Assembly: GCA_965261055.1 (NCBI GenBank)
Contig: OZ253440.1
Span: 1,532,745-1,596,744 of the forward strand
Origin: G965261055 sp965261055 [NCBI: Fibrobacteria bacterium]
Lineage (GTDB): Bacteria > Fibrobacterota > Fibrobacteria > UBA11236
Reading direction: 5' to 3'
DNA length: 64,000 nucleotides
The stretch's first letter is position 1; each line of letters begins with the position of its first letter. The notes beneath the pieces were generated by a model. The model had not been told where the DNA came from. It saw nothing but the letters and a program-made list of their open reading frames with translations, and did not search any database. Position numbers and translations under genes: made by a program. Positions 26,057 through 37,212 of this stretch are shown here, piece after piece.

Positions 26057-26707
26057 ATGATTTTTCCTAAGTGGACTAATAAGTTGCCTTTCGTAGTTCC
26101 TACTGTATTAGGTGTTCTCGTTGTTTCTGTTGCTTTGAGTTTGTGGTATTGGGGCACTGATAAACATTTGGTGGTTGGCTATAAACCTGTACAGCCAATT
26201 AAGTTTAGCCATGTTAAGCATGTTAAGGGCTTAGGTATGGATTGTCGATATTGCCATTCACAAGTAGAGAGATCTCCAGTGGCTGGTGTTCCCTCTACGG
26301 AAACTTGTTTGAATTGTCATTCTGTCGTTAAGAATGATTCTCCAGAAATTGAGAAGCTACAAGGTTATCACGATGCGAATCAACCAGTTCCTTGGGTTAA
26401 AGTACACAAGTTGCCAGAGTATGCTTATTTTGATCATAGTGCTCATGTGAATAAAGGTGTGAGTTGTGTAGAATGTCACGGTCGAGTAGACCAGATGCGA
26501 GAAGTTATGCAAAAAAAATCTTTATCAATGAGTTTTTGCTTAGATTGCCATCGTAACCCAGTTACTCGAGTACGTGATAAGTCCTTGGTGACTAATTTAG
26601 GTTGGAAACCAGCTGATGATAATTTAGACCCTATTCAATACGGTAAAGAGATTATTAATAAATATCATATTAAACCTAGAGTGGATTGTTCAACATGTCA
26701 TCGTTAA
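26057..26707 (+). CDS. actA: Alternative complex III subunit ActA, pentaheme cytochrome c
   Basis: ActA carries electrons within alternative complex III, a quinol:cytochrome c oxidoreductase unrelated to bc1. The 216-residue product has an N-terminal membrane anchor (FVVPTVLGVLVVSVALSLW) and five CxxCH heme-binding motifs: CRYCH, CLNCH, CVECH, CLDCH and CSTCH. This is the count expected for ActA. The last CxxCH is 3 residues from the end, and the stop overlaps the start of actB by 13 bases. It is the first gene of a 13-kb respiratory cluster. Confidence 0.95.
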   Translation: MIFPKWTNKLPFVVPTVLGVLVVSVALSLWYWGTDKHLVVGYKPVQPIKFSHVKHVKGLGMDCRYCHSQVERSPVAGVPSTETCLNCHSVVKNDSPEIEKLQGYHDANQPVPWVKVHKLPEYAYFDHSAHVNKGVSCVECHGRVDQMREVMQKKSLSMSFCLDCHRNPVTRVRDKSLVTNLGWKPADDNLDPIQYGKEIINKYHIKPRVDCSTCHR

Positions 26708-29700
26708 AAGATCAAAAAAATCAAGATTTTAATCAAAGAAAAAGAGGAGATGGAGGTCAATTCAACTCTTTAGCAATGTCGTCTTGGAAAAGTTTGGATG
26801 AATTGTCCAACTCTGAAGGTTTTCAAAATTTTGTTCATCAAGAATTTCCAAAACAGGCTTCAGAAATTTCTGGGTCAGGTGTTTCTAGACGTCAATTTCT
26901 AGGATTGATGTCTTCGTCTATAGCTTTGGCTGGTATTACAAATTGTAATTTAATACGTCGACCTAAAGAACATATATTGCCTTACAATAACCAACCTGAA
27001 AATATTGTTCCAGGTCGTCCTACTTATTATACAACTGCTGTTGCGATTGGTCAAGAGGTAACAGGCTTATTAGTAGAAACACATGAAGGTCGTCCTACAA
27101 AAATAGAAGGAAATTCAAAGCATCCAAGCAACCTAGGATCTACAAATTCTTTCCACCAAGCGGAAATCTTAAATCTTTATAATCCGAATCGCCTACAATT
27201 TATTACGGCTTATGATAAAAAGGTTTCAGAAAGTTTTTTTAGAAAAGAACTTTTAGCTCTTATTGATAAACACAAATTTCGTAAAGGTGCTGGTCTTGTG
27301 TTTCTAGCCGAATACTTTACATCTCCTTCTCTTTATGATTTAAAGAGAAAAATCAGAAAAAAGCTACCCAAAGCAGAATGGTATACTTATGAACCAGTAA
27401 ATCAAGACTTATCTGAAAATGCTTTAAGCAAAATTATTGGGCAGTCATCTTTTGCTCGTTATGATTTTAAAAAAGCTTCTAGAATTGTTTCTTTTGATTG
27501 CGATTTTTTGGGTCAAGAAGTAGATAGTATTTTGTACTCTAAAGATTTTGTTTTTCGTCGAGATGTTGATGCTCATATAAAAATGAACCGTCTTTATATG
27601 TTGGAATCTCAATACTCTCTTACGGGAGTTAGAGCTGATCATCGTTTTGCTTTAAATCCTAGAGAAGTTCAGAACAGCTTATGGATAATGGCTGATTGTT
27701 TTTATAATTCTATAGGATTAGAATTGCCTTATGGCGTTCAAAAAGTTTTTATAAATACAATTAGACAGGCTGTTGGTTTAATCCCAAGAGAAGTTAAAGA
27801 AAAAACAAAGTGGTTACCAGCTCTTTGTCGTGATTTAATTCAGTATAAAGGGGAAAGTTTAATTTGTGTGGGTCAAGATCAGCCTGAATCATTACATGCA
27901 TTAGCTCATCTTTTAAATGAGAGTCTAAATTCCGTAGGTAAAACCGTCTTTTATCTTCCACACCAAACGAAGGTTTATAATCAAAGCTCTAATAAGGTAT
28001 CGTCTCTCTCTACTTTGAGTCGCCGAATGGCTCAAAATAAAATAGAAACACTTTTTATTTTAGGAGGGAATCCTAGCTTTTTGGCTCCGGGTGATGTTAA
28101 TTTTAGTTCAGTGATTAAAAAGATAAAGAATACATTTTATTTAGGCTTTTTTGAAAACGAAACATCAAGGGATTGCAATTGGGTCATTCCTCAATCTCAT
28201 TTCTTGGAATCATGGGGAGATGTCCAAACGCGTGATGGTATTGTTAGTATTGTTCAGCCTTGTATTATGCCCTTGTATAATTCAATGAGTCCTCTTTTAT
28301 TATTAGATACAATCTTGGGTGGTAAACATGATGAATTAGGAATTGTTAAAGACTATTGGCAAAAAAAATATAACAATTCTTTGCGTTTTGATAGTCTTTG
28401 GAAATTAGCCTTAAAGAGAGGTGTCTTAAAAAATAATAAAAAGACTTCAATTCGATTTATAACAAATGCCTCTGCACTTAAGAAGTTTTGTCTTTTGTAT
28501 ATTGAAGATCTGCGTGATATTCAAAATAAAAAAAGTATGGTTCAATTGGCTTTTAAGCCTCATGCAACTCAGTATGATGGTCGCTACGCTGAAAATACAT
28601 GGTTGCAAGAGTTGCCAGACCCTCTTACTCGATTGACATGGGATAATGCTGCGATTATAAATGTAAAAACAGCTAAAAAATATAATTTAATGGGCGATTT
28701 TTTAGATGGTAACAGCGGTATAGCTTTGGGAAAAAATAATGTTAAAATGATTCGACTTGCTGCCAATAAAAGAGTAATTGATTTACCCGTTTTTATTTTA
28801 CCTGGTATAAGTGACGATACAATTATTCTTAATGTTGGATATGGTCGTTCCGTAGTAAGTGAAGTTAGTCAAGGAACAGGTTTTGATGTATCACCGTTAC
28901 GTTCTACAAAACATTTTTACAATGTATGTGACGCATCTATTTCGACATTGTCTAAAAGCTATCCTTTAGCTTGTGTTCAAGAGCATTGGTCTATGGAAGG
29001 TCGAGATTTAGCTCGACTTAAAGACCAAAAAGAAAAAGAAGATCATCACGCTGGTCGCCATGGGGTAGCTCCGAGTCTTTTTAAAGAGCAAGACTATTCT
29101 CAAGGTCATCAATGGGGAATGACAATAGATCTTAATAAATGCACGGGTTGTGGAACTTGTGTAACTTCGTGTCAGGCTGAAAACAACATACCAGTTGTTG
29201 GTAAAAAAGATGTTATTCTAAATCGTGAAATGCATTGGATTCGCATGGATCGTTATTTTGTTGGTGATGAAGATAATCCATTTGTAGTACACCAAGCTGT
29301 TGCTTGTCAGCATTGTGAGATGGCTCCGTGTGAAACAGTTTGTCCTGTTAGTGCGACCACACATTCTACAGAAGGTTTAAATGAAATGACTTACAATCGT
29401 TGTATAGGAACGCGTTATTGTTCAAATAATTGTCCTTACAAAGTACGTCGTTTTAACTTTTTTAATTACACGAATGAATTTGAAGAAACTGAAAAAATGG
29501 TACATAATCCAGATGTTAGTCTTCGTTTTAGAGGGGTAATGGAAAAATGTACTTATTGTGTGCAACGTATTAATGAAAAGCGTATTGAACATAAAAATCA
29601 AGGAGAAGAGGTTATACCTGATTCTTCAATTACTACCGCTTGTGAACAATCATGTCCTGCTGATGCTATTATTTTTGGTAATATTAATGACCCAAAAAGT

Positions 29701-29856
29701 CGTGTTGCTCAGAGTAAAAGAAGCAAAAGAAATTATGACTTGTTGGCAGAATTAAATACGCGTCCTAGAACTTCTTATTTGGGTCGAGTGCTAAATCAAA
29801 ATCCAGAAATTAAAAATTATGTAAAGCAAATTAAATCAGTTTCAGCACATCATTAA
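26695..29856 (+). CDS. actB: Alternative complex III subunit ActB, molybdopterin-like/iron-sulfur protein
   Basis: ActB is the large periplasmic-facing subunit of alternative complex III. The 1053-residue product begins [10 protein letters not shown] and has a TAT-like segment [18 protein letters not shown] long molybdopterin-oxidoreductase-like domain follows (no Mo cofactor is bound in this family). A C-terminal four-cluster domain has [45 protein letters not shown], and the pair CTYC...[11 protein letters not shown] chose ATG 26695; the frame opens at a TTG three codons earlier. It overlaps actA and is followed by actC after 2 bases. Confidence 0.95.
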   Translation: MSSLKDQKNQDFNQRKRGDGGQFNSLAMSSWKSLDELSNSEGFQNFVHQEFPKQASEISGSGVSRRQFLGLMSSSIALAGITNCNLIRRPKEHILPYNNQPENIVPGRPTYYTTAVAIGQEVTGLLVETHEGRPTKIEGNSKHPSNLGSTNSFHQAEILNLYNPNRLQFITAYDKKVSESFFRKELLALIDKHKFRKGAGLVFLAEYFTSPSLYDLKRKIRKKLPKAEWYTYEPVNQDLSENALSKIIGQSSFARYDFKKASRIVSFDCDFLGQEVDSILYSKDFVFRRDVDAHIKMNRLYMLESQYSLTGVRADHRFALNPREVQNSLWIMADCFYNSIGLELPYGVQKVFINTIRQAVGLIPREVKEKTKWLPALCRDLIQYKGESLICVGQDQPESLHALAHLLNESLNSVGKTVFYLPHQTKVYNQSSNKVSSLSTLSRRMAQNKIETLFILGGNPSFLAPGDVNFSSVIKKIKNTFYLGFFENETSRDCNWVIPQSHFLESWGDVQTRDGIVSIVQPCIMPLYNSMSPLLLLDTILGGKHDELGIVKDYWQKKYNNSLRFDSLWKLALKRGVLKNNKKTSIRFITNASALKKFCLLYIEDLRDIQNKKSMVQLAFKPHATQYDGRYAENTWLQELPDPLTRLTWDNAAIINVKTAKKYNLMGDFLDGNSGIALGKNNVKMIRLAANKRVIDLPVFILPGISDDTIILNVGYGRSVVSEVSQGTGFDVSPLRSTKHFYNVCDASISTLSKSYPLACVQEHWSMEGRDLARLKDQKEKEDHHAGRHGVAPSLFKEQDYSQGHQWGMTIDLNKCTGCGTCVTSCQAENNIPVVGKKDVILNREMHWIRMDRYFVGDEDNPFVVHQAVACQHCEMAPCETVCPVSATTHSTEGLNEMTYNRCIGTRYCSNNCPYKVRRFNFFNYTNEFEETEKMVHNPDVSLRFRGVMEKCTYCVQRINEKRIEHKNQGEEVIPDSSITTACEQSCPADAIIFGNINDPKSRVAQSKRSKRNYDLLAELNTRPRTSYLGRVLNQNPEIKNYVKQIKSVSAHH

Positions 29857-29858
29857 TT

Positions 29859-31259
29859 ATGAATCAAGATTTTTCCAGTAAACAAATAACTAGAGTGCCT
29901 CTTATATTGAATGATAGAAGCTATAGTGAGGTAACAGATCTTGTTTCCAATCCCATTGAAGTTTCATTAAGAAAGACTCCATCATGGATATTAATAGGTT
30001 TAATGAGCTCTTTATCCTTATTAGGGCTATTGGGTTCTGTTATTTTTTACTTAGTTTGGGAAGGTTTAGGTGTTTGGGGATTAAATGTACCTAACGGTTG
30101 GGGTTGGGCGATTGTCAACTTTGTTTGGTGGATTGGTATTGGTCATGCTGGAACTCTTATTTCTGCTATCTTGTTCTTGTTTCGTCAGAATTGGCGTACT
30201 GGAATTAATCGCTTTGCTGAAGCGATGACTGTCTTTGCTGTGATGTGTGCTTTAATTTTTCCAGGAATTCATGTAGGTAGAATTTGGGTTGCTTATTATA
30301 TGTTTCCTCTACCTAATCAAATGGATATTTGGCCAAATTTTAGAAGTCCTTTGTTGTGGGATATTGTTGCAGTAAGTACTTATGGTTTAGTCTCTTTTAT
30401 GTTTTGGTATGTTGGTTTAATTCCAGATCTTGCTACTATTCGGGATCGTGCAACCAATCGTGTTCGTAAATTAATATATGGTATTTTTGCTTTAGGGTGG
30501 AGAGGAGCAAACCGTCATTGGAAACATTATGAAAAGGCTTACCTCATTTTAGCAGGAATTGCAACGCCATTAGTATTATCTGTACACAGTATCGTAAGTT
30601 TTGATTTTGCGGTTTCTAATTTGCCAGGTTGGCACACTACCATCTTCCCTCCTTATTTTGTTGCAGGAGCGGTGTTTTCTGGTTTTGCTTTGGTATCTAC
30701 CTTAATGATTATTGCGAGAAGTGTATTTAACTTTAAAGATTTGGTAACTATACATCATATGGAAAATATGAATAAAATTATGTTACTTACTGGTTCTTTA
30801 GTTGGGTATGCTTATGCTATGGAATTTTTTATAGCTTGGTATAGCGGTAATCCTTATGAACAATTTGCTTTTGTTAATCGTGCTTTTGGTGCTTTTGGTT
30901 GGGCATACTGGATTATGATTACTTGTAATGTGATTAGTCCGCAATTGTTTTGGTTCAAAAAGATTCGTCAAAATATGTTGATTACTTTTATTATCACTAT
31001 TTTTATTAATATAGGAATGTGGTTTGAAAGGTTTGTAATTACAATTACATTACACGCTGACTTCTTACCATCAAGCTGGGGTTACTATCGTCCAACATGG
31101 GTTGATGTTTGTACTTATTTGGGTAGCTTTGGACTTTTCTTTACTTTATTTTTGTTATTTTTGCGATTTATACCACAAATTGCAATTTCTGAAATTAAAA
31201 ATGTTATGTCTTCCGAAGAACACGCTAAACATCATAAGGAGTTACATTCTGATGTTTGA
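29859..31259 (+). CDS. actC: Alternative complex III subunit ActC, NrfD-like membrane protein
   Basis: The 466-residue product has about ten predicted membrane helices, for instance [40 protein letters not shown] and [20 protein letters not shown]. These are the ActC/NrfD family segments; the GHAGTLISA and HVGR parts are strongly conserved and are thought to lie near the quinol site. It binds quinol together with the other membrane subunit ActF. It overlaps actD by 8 bases. Confidence 0.94.
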   Translation: MNQDFSSKQITRVPLILNDRSYSEVTDLVSNPIEVSLRKTPSWILIGLMSSLSLLGLLGSVIFYLVWEGLGVWGLNVPNGWGWAIVNFVWWIGIGHAGTLISAILFLFRQNWRTGINRFAEAMTVFAVMCALIFPGIHVGRIWVAYYMFPLPNQMDIWPNFRSPLLWDIVAVSTYGLVSFMFWYVGLIPDLATIRDRATNRVRKLIYGIFALGWRGANRHWKHYEKAYLILAGIATPLVLSVHSIVSFDFAVSNLPGWHTTIFPPYFVAGAVFSGFALVSTLMIIARSVFNFKDLVTIHHMENMNKIMLLTGSLVGYAYAMEFFIAWYSGNPYEQFAFVNRAFGAFGWAYWIMITCNVISPQLFWFKKIRQNMLITFIITIFINIGMWFERFVITITLHADFLPSSWGYYRPTWVDVCTYLGSFGLFFTLFLLFLRFIPQIAISEIKNVMSSEEHAKHHKELHSDV

Positions 31260-31794
31260 GAAAAAAGATAGTCTTATTTTAGCTGAGTACGAAACAGAAA
31301 GTGATTTACTTAAAGCTGCTGAAAAAATAAAAGATTTAGGTTACCGTAATTGGGATACGCATAGTCCTTACCCTATTCATGGCATGGATGATGCAATGGG
31401 TCTTAAAAAATCAAAATTAGGTTGGCTTTCTTTTATTTTTGGAATGATTGGTGCTAGTGGAGCCTTTTTGTTACAGTGGTGGATTAGTGTTCACGCATAT
31501 CCTCTTGTTATTTCTGGAAAACCATTGAATAGTTACCCTGCTTTTATACCTATCACTTTTGAAGGTGGGATTCTATTTACGGCTTTAGCTACAGTATTTG
31601 GAATGTTATTTTTAAATAGGCTACCTCAGTGGTATCATGTTTTGTTTTTAAGTCAGCGTTTTCAAAAAGCAACTGATAATGGTTTTTTTATTAGTTTAGA
31701 AGCTAAAGATCCACAGTACGATCGAGAGTTTTTAACAACTTTTGTTAAAGAGATAGGTGCTGTTTATGTTGAGGTGGTTCAAGATGATGAATAA
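31252..31794 (+). CDS. actD: Alternative complex III subunit ActD (DUF3341)
   Basis: ActD is a small membrane subunit of alternative complex III with no cofactor. The 180-residue product starts [17 protein letters not shown] and has the family segment [16 protein letters not shown], then two predicted helices ([20 protein letters not shown] and a second near residue 110). I set the start at ATG 31252, which overlaps the actC stop; a longer frame from 31102 lies wholly inside actC and is not credible. It overlaps actE by 11 bases. Confidence 0.93.
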   Translation: MFEKKDSLILAEYETESDLLKAAEKIKDLGYRNWDTHSPYPIHGMDDAMGLKKSKLGWLSFIFGMIGASGAFLLQWWISVHAYPLVISGKPLNSYPAFIPITFEGGILFTALATVFGMLFLNRLPQWYHVLFLSQRFQKATDNGFFISLEAKDPQYDREFLTTFVKEIGAVYVEVVQDDE

Positions 31795-32374
31795 AATTTT
31801 GGTACTTATTGCATTATATATCTCTGTTTTGATAGGAGGATGTAGAGGTCAACTTTCTGAAGAGCCTCCGATTCATTTAAATCCAAATATGGATAACCAA
31901 CAAAAAAGTCGCCCCTATGGGAAAAATAGTTTTTTTAAAGATAAAAGAAGTATGAGACCCTCTCCAGAAGGTGTTGTTGCTTGGACTACTAAAAATGTGA
32001 GTGACTCTTATGAAACAGGTAAAACTTCAAAGGGTTTTCTAAGAAAAAATCCAGAAAAATTAACGGAGCAGTTTATTCGTCGAGGACAAGAACGTTTTAA
32101 TATTTATTGTTCAGTTTGTCATGGCTATACTGGTTTAGGAAATGGTATTGTTATACGAAAGGGTTTTGTACCTGCACCTAGCTATCTAGATGATAGGATT
32201 TTATCTCTTTCTGACGGAGAATTTTTTTCTGTAATTACAAATGGTGTTAGAAGTATGCCAGCTTATGCTAAACAAATTTTAGTTAAGGATCGATGGGCAA
32301 TTGTCAGTTACATTCGAGCTTTGCAAAAAGCAGGTAAAGCTTCTAGTAAACATGTTCCAGTTAACCTAAGGTAG
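31784..32374 (+). CDS. actE: Alternative complex III subunit ActE, monoheme cytochrome c lipoprotein
   Basis: ActE is the exposed monoheme cytochrome c of alternative complex III. The product of about 196 residues starts [20 protein letters not shown], a lipoprotein signal with the lipid Cys at residue 20. One heme site FNIYCSVCHGYTGLGNG lies near residue 106, and a methionine-containing NGVRSMPAYAKQI is the likely axial ligand loop. The start (ATG 31784 or 31787) overlaps actD; an extension upstream is unlikely. It probably passes electrons to the fused cytochrome of CoxB. Confidence 0.93.
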   Translation: MMNKILVLIALYISVLIGGCRGQLSEEPPIHLNPNMDNQQKSRPYGKNSFFKDKRSMRPSPEGVVAWTTKNVSDSYETGKTSKGFLRKNPEKLTEQFIRRGQERFNIYCSVCHGYTGLGNGIVIRKGFVPAPSYLDDRILSLSDGEFFSVITNGVRSMPAYAKQILVKDRWAIVSYIRALQKAGKASSKHVPVNLR

Positions 32375-32387
32375 AGAGATAGACATA

Positions 32388-33563
32388 ATGGGCAAAGAAA
32401 ATCAAAAAATAAAGGCAAAATTTTTAACAAAGTTTTTTTTCTTCTTAGGTATGTGTGGTGGAATTGGCCTGCTTTTTTCGTTTTTTAACGATAAAGAGCA
32501 GTTTGCATTTTCTTATTTGGTAAGTTTTGTTTACTTCCTTTCTTTAAGTTTAGGTGGATTGTGGTTTGTATTGATGCAACATGTGGCTAAAGCGGGATGG
32601 AGTGTTCTCGTCCGTCGTATAGGTGAAATGGTATCCTCTAATTTATTTTGGATGGGTCTTTTCATTTTACCTCTTCTCTTTTATAGTACAGGAGACTTAT
32701 TTCCTTGGCTTCAAAAAGAAGCGAGTCATGATGCTATTTTAGTTGGAAAAAGTTTTTACCTTAATTTACCATTTTTCTTCATTAGAACTCTAATTTACTT
32801 TGTATTTTGGGCATGGATTTCAAAAACATTATATTCTATTTCTTTGAAACAAGATTATACTGGTAAAGTTGATTTGACAACAAAAATGCATAATAGAGCT
32901 ATCTTTGGTGTCATTATGTTTACTTTAACATTGACATTTTTCTCTTTTGATTGGATTATGTCTTTAGATCCACATTGGTTTTCTACTATTTTTGGAATTT
33001 ATTATTTAGCTTGTTCTATTGTTGGTTTTTTAGCTTTGCTTGCCCTAATAATGGGTGTGCTCAAAAGTTCAGGGTATCTGAAGGGTTTGTATAGCATAGA
33101 GCATCAACATGATATAGGTAAGTTGCTTTTTGCTTTCAATGTGTTTTGGATTTACATAGCCTTTTCTCAATTTATGTTGATTTGGTACGCAAATCTTGGA
33201 GAGGAAACAACTTTTTATCATTTACGTTCTAATGGTAATTGGAAAGAGTTTAGTACTGTTTTACCTATTTTACATTTTGTGATCCCCTTCTTCTTTTTAA
33301 TTTCTAGAGAAGTAAAGAGAAATACTTTTGCTTTATCTATTGCTGCTGTTTGGTTACTTATTGTAAATTATTTAGATATTTATTGGCTTATCATGCCAAA
33401 TTATCAGAGGACAGGAGCTTCTTTTGGTTGGACTGATGTTATGAGTATCTTATTTGTTGGTGGATTTTTCTTTTATATGTTACTTACTAAAATGCAGTCG
33501 GAGTCTTTGTTTCCAAAAAAAGATCCTTATTTGCATGAATCCTTGAATTTTAAAAACAGGTAG
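32388..33563 (+). CDS. actF: Alternative complex III subunit ActF, membrane protein
   Basis: The 391-residue product is a polytopic membrane protein of the second NrfD-like type in alternative complex III, with about ten helices (FFFLGMCGGIGLLFSFF, FAFSYLVSFVYFLSLSLGGL, FFFIRTLIYFVFWAWISKTL). DWIMSLDPHWFSTIFGIYYL is the conserved ActF segment, and FGWTDVMSILFVGGFFFYML lies at the C-terminus. It pairs with ActC. It lies 13 bases after actE with a GAGAGAT leader. Confidence 0.92.
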   Translation: MGKENQKIKAKFLTKFFFFLGMCGGIGLLFSFFNDKEQFAFSYLVSFVYFLSLSLGGLWFVLMQHVAKAGWSVLVRRIGEMVSSNLFWMGLFILPLLFYSTGDLFPWLQKEASHDAILVGKSFYLNLPFFFIRTLIYFVFWAWISKTLYSISLKQDYTGKVDLTTKMHNRAIFGVIMFTLTLTFFSFDWIMSLDPHWFSTIFGIYYLACSIVGFLALLALIMGVLKSSGYLKGLYSIEHQHDIGKLLFAFNVFWIYIAFSQFMLIWYANLGEETTFYHLRSNGNWKEFSTVLPILHFVIPFFFLISREVKRNTFALSIAAVWLLIVNYLDIYWLIMPNYQRTGASFGWTDVMSILFVGGFFFYMLLTKMQSESLFPKKDPYLHESLNFKNR

Positions 33564-33569
33564 TCTCTT

Positions 33570-33851
33570 ATGGATACAAATCAAGAAACAGAAAATATCC
33601 CTAAACTTTATGTTGTTTTAACAATTTTGTTTATTGTTGTTACGGTTATTGTTACATTTGTCGGTGCTATTTTTTTTGTACAAAATTATAAAGCAAGCAT
33701 CTATGGAGCATCAAGGTCTGAGCAAGGTACATCTGTTGAAATTAATTTGATTAAGTCAAAAGAATTGGCTATACTTTCTAGCTATAAAAAAATAGGTAAT
33801 GATCAATATCGAATTCCTATTGATAAAGCAATTAAAGAATTAGTTGACTAG
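33570..33851 (+). CDS. Small single-helix membrane protein in the respiratory cluster
   Basis: The 93-residue product has one predicted helix (LYVVLTILFIVVTVIVTFVG) and an acidic N-terminus MDTNQETENIPK. The C-terminal part has YRIPIDKAIKELV, a pattern that I associate with short proteins found between alternative complex III and oxidase genes in other phyla. I do not know a named function; it may be an assembly or subunit protein. It lies 6 bases after actF and 16 before the SCO gene. Confidence 0.75.
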   Translation: MDTNQETENIPKLYVVLTILFIVVTVIVTFVGAIFFVQNYKASIYGASRSEQGTSVEINLIKSKELAILSSYKKIGNDQYRIPIDKAIKELVD

Positions 33852-33867
33852 TTCTTAGAAGATTATT

Positions 33868-34659
33868 TTGAAATCTTTATTAATTATAGGTTTATTCGTT
33901 TTTTCTGTTTTTTCGAAAGAACAGTTACCTATTGATTTAGAAAAAGTTGGAGTTGTAGAGCACTTAGGCGATACTTTAAATTTAAATTTACCAGTTACAA
34001 ACAGTGTTGGAGAAACACGACCTTTAGCTGCTTATTTTGAGCCAGGAAAGCCCGTTTTATTAACAACGGTATACTACGAATGCCCAATGCTTTGCAATGT
34101 AATTTTGAATAGTCTTATTACAGGTTTAGATCAAATGAAATGGATTCCTGGAAAAGAGTTTAAAATTGTTAGCATTAGCATAGACCCAGAAGAAGGAAGC
34201 AAATTGGCAAAAGCTAAAAAAGGCTTTTATATTGATGCAATGAAAAATAAGCCGATTCATGACGGGTGGGATTTTTTTACTGCATCTAAGGAAGTTATCA
34301 AAGAAATTACTTCTACAGTAGGATTTAATTATAAAAAATTGGATAATGGGGAATATTCTCATGGAGCGGCTATTTTTGTTCTCTCGGATAATGGTCAATT
34401 AATGCGTTATATTTATGGGATAGATTACACTGGCTTCAAGCTGAAAAGGTCTTTATTAGATGCTAAAAATAAAAAACAAGTCTCCGTAATTGATAAAATC
34501 ATTATGTTTTGTTATCAATACAGTAAAGATGCTAAAGGATACATTTTGTTTGCTAAAAACTTAATGACAGCAAGTGGGATTTTTATTTTATTTATTGTGT
34601 CTTTTGTGTTGTTTTATTTTTGGATAAAAGAATTTAAAAAAATGAAGAAAAGGGACTAA
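33868..34659 (+). CDS. SCO1/SenC-type copper chaperone
   Basis: SCO proteins deliver copper to the CuA site of cytochrome oxidase. The 263-residue product starts at TTG 33868 with a signal peptide (LLIIGLFVFSVFS). It has the copper-binding Cys pair TTVYYECPMLCNVI and the His of SHGAAIFVLS, which together form the SCO metal site. A C-terminal helix (SGIFILFIVSFVLFYFWI) anchors it in the membrane, less common than an N-terminal anchor but seen in SCO proteins of this cluster type. The coxB ATG follows the stop directly. Confidence 0.92.
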   Translation: MKSLLIIGLFVFSVFSKEQLPIDLEKVGVVEHLGDTLNLNLPVTNSVGETRPLAAYFEPGKPVLLTTVYYECPMLCNVILNSLITGLDQMKWIPGKEFKIVSISIDPEEGSKLAKAKKGFYIDAMKNKPIHDGWDFFTASKEVIKEITSTVGFNYKKLDNGEYSHGAAIFVLSDNGQLMRYIYGIDYTGFKLKRSLLDAKNKKQVSVIDKIIMFCYQYSKDAKGYILFAKNLMTASGIFILFIVSFVLFYFWIKEFKKMKKRD

Positions 34660-35598
34660 ATGAGCGAAGATATGAATTTTTTACTGCCAGAAAAGGCGTC
34701 TACATTTATAAGATTTTTTGATCCTCTGTATTACGGGTACACTTATATGGCTTTAGTGATTTTAGCCGTAATAACACTTGTAGTGGTTCTTTTTGCAATA
34801 CGTTATCGTCGAAAAAATGAAGCACAGCTTGCTAAAAAACAAATTACACATAATCTTTTATTAGAAATTATTTGGACGACTGTTCCTGCAATTATTTTTA
34901 TGTTTTTGTTTATTTTAGGTTGGAAAGGCTTCATTAAGATGAGTATTTCTCCAATTGACTCTATGCAAATTAATGTTGTTGGACAAAAATGGAAATGGAC
35001 TTTCAATTACGAAAATGGTGCAAGTGAAGATACTCTTGTTATTCCCGAGAACACAAATATTAAATTGTTAATGACATCCAGAGATGTTTTACATTCTGTT
35101 TTTATTCCAGCTTTTAGAACTAAAAAAGATGTATTACCTAATCGTTATACAACTCTTTGGTTTAATGCAATAAAAAAAGGGTCTTATCATTTATTTTGTA
35201 CAGAATTTTGTGGAAGGGATCACTCTCGCATGGTTACTAAAGTAAAAGTAATTTCAAAAGAAGCTTATTTAGAGTGGTTGAAAAAAGCAGAAAAAGGACC
35301 AAAGGGAACACCTGCAGAAATTGGAGCAATTCTTTACAATAAAAAAGGTTGTAATGCTTGTCATTCGGTTGATGGTTCTCGAATTTTAGGACCAACATGG
35401 AAGGGTCTTTGGGGAAGTAAAACTTCAATTACTGGGCAGGGGAAGGTGCTAGTAGACGAAAATTACATCAGAGAATCTATAACAGAGCCTGCAGTTAAAA
35501 TTGTAGAGAGTTATCCTCCAGTTATGCCAACTTACAAAGGTCAATTATCTGATTCTGAAATTGATGCTATTATTGTTTACATTAAGACATTAAAATAA
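34660..35598 (+). CDS. coxB: Cytochrome c oxidase subunit II with fused cytochrome c (caa3)
   Basis: CoxB receives electrons at CuA and passes them to CoxA. The 312-residue product has two N-terminal helices, then the CuA domain with VLHSVFIPAFRTKKD, and the metal site FCTEFCGRDHSRM (Cys-x3-Cys-x3-His-x2-Met). Residues ~210-312 add a cytochrome c with GCNACHSVDGSRILGP and VMPTYKGQ as the axial Met. The fusion marks a caa3-type oxidase. The start abuts the SCO stop, with a good ribosome binding site inside that gene. Confidence 0.96.
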   Translation: MSEDMNFLLPEKASTFIRFFDPLYYGYTYMALVILAVITLVVVLFAIRYRRKNEAQLAKKQITHNLLLEIIWTTVPAIIFMFLFILGWKGFIKMSISPIDSMQINVVGQKWKWTFNYENGASEDTLVIPENTNIKLLMTSRDVLHSVFIPAFRTKKDVLPNRYTTLWFNAIKKGSYHLFCTEFCGRDHSRMVTKVKVISKEAYLEWLKKAEKGPKGTPAEIGAILYNKKGCNACHSVDGSRILGPTWKGLWGSKTSITGQGKVLVDENYIRESITEPAVKIVESYPPVMPTYKGQLSDSEIDAIIVYIKTLK

Positions 35599-35613
35599 GG
35601 TCATTAAATTATC

Positions 35614-37212
35614 ATGAGTGAAAATCCTAATATCAATTTTTATAAAGCAGAAAAAGGTTTATGGTCTTGGTTAACAACTGTTGATCATAAGCGTATAGGG
35701 TTAATGTATCTAGCAGGAGTTTGCTTAGCATTTCTATTGGGAGGTGTGATGGCATTGACTTTGCGTTTAGAATTATTTTCTCCAGCAGAAGGTTTTGTCT
35801 CTTCTGATGGATATAATCAACTGTATACATTACATGGTGTTATCATGGTTTTTCTTTTTGTAATCCCTGCTATACCAGGTGCGCTTGGAAATTTTTTCTT
35901 GCCAATTCAAATGGGAGCTCCAGATGTTGCTTTTCCTAAACTAAACCTATTAAGTTTTTATCTTTGGTTAGTAGGTTTGGTAATCTCTTTATTTGCTATT
36001 CTCATTGGTGGCTTAGATTCGGGTTGGACTTTTTATGCTCCTTATTCTATTTCTGAAAATCCAGCTGTTTTATGGGCTACTACTGCTGCATTTATTTTGG
36101 GTTTCTCTTCTATATTAACAGGGATAAATTTTGTTGTAACTGTTCACAAGTTAAGAACGAAAGGTCTTACTTGGAAAAGAATGCCTCTGTTTACTTGGGC
36201 TTTATATTCAACAGCTATAGTACAAGTTATTGCAACCCCAGTTATCGGAGTTACTTTGCTACTTTTGATTTTAGAAAATGTGATGCATATAGGAATTTTT
36301 GATCCAGCCTTAGGTGGTGATCCTGTGTTATTTCAACATTTCTTTTGGTTTTACTCTCATCCAGCTGTTTACATTATGGTGTTACCAGCTTTTGGAATTG
36401 TTTCTGCTATTATTCCAACATTTTCTCGTCGAACGATTTTTGGAAGAACGGCAATTATGGTTTCGACGGTTATCATCGCTCTTGTGGGATTTCTTGTTTG
36501 GGGACACCATATGTTTGTTTCTGGTCAATCCGTTGTTGGTTCTACAGTATTTTCGTTTCTTACTTTCTTTGTTGGTATTCCAACAGCGATTAAAGTCTTT
36601 AATTGGCTTATGACTCTTTACAAGGGCTCTATAGATCTTAGAACACCAATGTTGTATGCTTTGAACTTTTTGATTCTGTTTTCAATAGGGGGCTTAACTG
36701 GAATTATTTTAGCTATTCTTTCTTTGGACATACATTTGCATGATACTTATTATGTAGTCGCACATTTTCACTATACGATGATGGGTGGTGCTGTAACGGG
36801 TTTCTTAGCTGGAATACATTATTTTTGGCCAAAAATGATTGGTAAAATGTATAATGAACTATGTGGTCGTATTAGTGCTGTTTTATTTTTCGTTGCTTTT
36901 AACCTTATTTTTATTCCTCAGTTTATTATGGGTTCTTTGGGAATGCCACGTCGTTATTATACTTATGCTCCTGAATTTACAATCTATCATCAGTTGTCAA
37001 CGATTGGAGCTTTACTTATGGGAGCAACTTTATTTTTTACTTTGGTATATCTTGTACATTCTATTTTTAGAGGTAAAAAAGCAGTTGATAACCCTTGGGG
37101 AGGAACAACTTTAGAATGGACGAATACGAAAACACCACCTGTTCAATTTAATTTTGAAGAGCCTCCAGTTGTGACTCAGATGCCATACATTTATGATGCG
37201 GAGGAAAAATAA
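35614..37212 (+). CDS. coxA: Cytochrome c oxidase subunit I (A2 type, caa3)
   Basis: CoxA holds heme a, heme a3 and CuB. It reduces oxygen to water and pumps protons. The 532-residue product has [12 protein letters not shown] near the first heme ligand, [30 protein letters not shown] (CuB His pair) and [17 protein letters not shown] (heme ligands). The YSHP motif without the Glu of HPEVY is the mark of A2-type oxidases. Several short frames on both strands inside it are shadows. Its stop overlaps the coxC ATG. Confidence 0.97.
   Translation: MSENPNINFYKAEKGLWSWLTTVDHKRIGLMYLAGVCLAFLLGGVMALTLRLELFSPAEGFVSSDGYNQLYTLHGVIMVFLFVIPAIPGALGNFFLPIQMGAPDVAFPKLNLLSFYLWLVGLVISLFAILIGGLDSGWTFYAPYSISENPAVLWATTAAFILGFSSILTGINFVVTVHKLRTKGLTWKRMPLFTWALYSTAIVQVIATPVIGVTLLLLILENVMHIGIFDPALGGDPVLFQHFFWFYSHPAVYIMVLPAFGIVSAIIPTFSRRTIFGRTAIMVSTVIIALVGFLVWGHHMFVSGQSVVGSTVFSFLTFFVGIPTAIKVFNWLMTLYKGSIDLRTPMLYALNFLILFSIGGLTGIILAILSLDIHLHDTYYVVAHFHYTMMGGAVTGFLAGIHYFWPKMIGKMYNELCGRISAVLFFVAFNLIFIPQFIMGSLGMPRRYYTYAPEFTIYHQLSTIGALLMGATLFFTLVYLVHSIFRGKKAVDNPWGGTTLEWTNTKTPPVQFNFEEPPVVTQMPYIYDAEEK

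Noticed and set aside
31102-31251. Longer N-terminus for ActD
   Set aside because: The extension lies wholly inside actC in another frame; the family start matches ATG 31252.
36072-37114. Several short frames inside coxA
   Set aside because: They are out-of-frame shadows of hydrophobic coxA codons, rich in Phe/Leu/Tyr/Cys.
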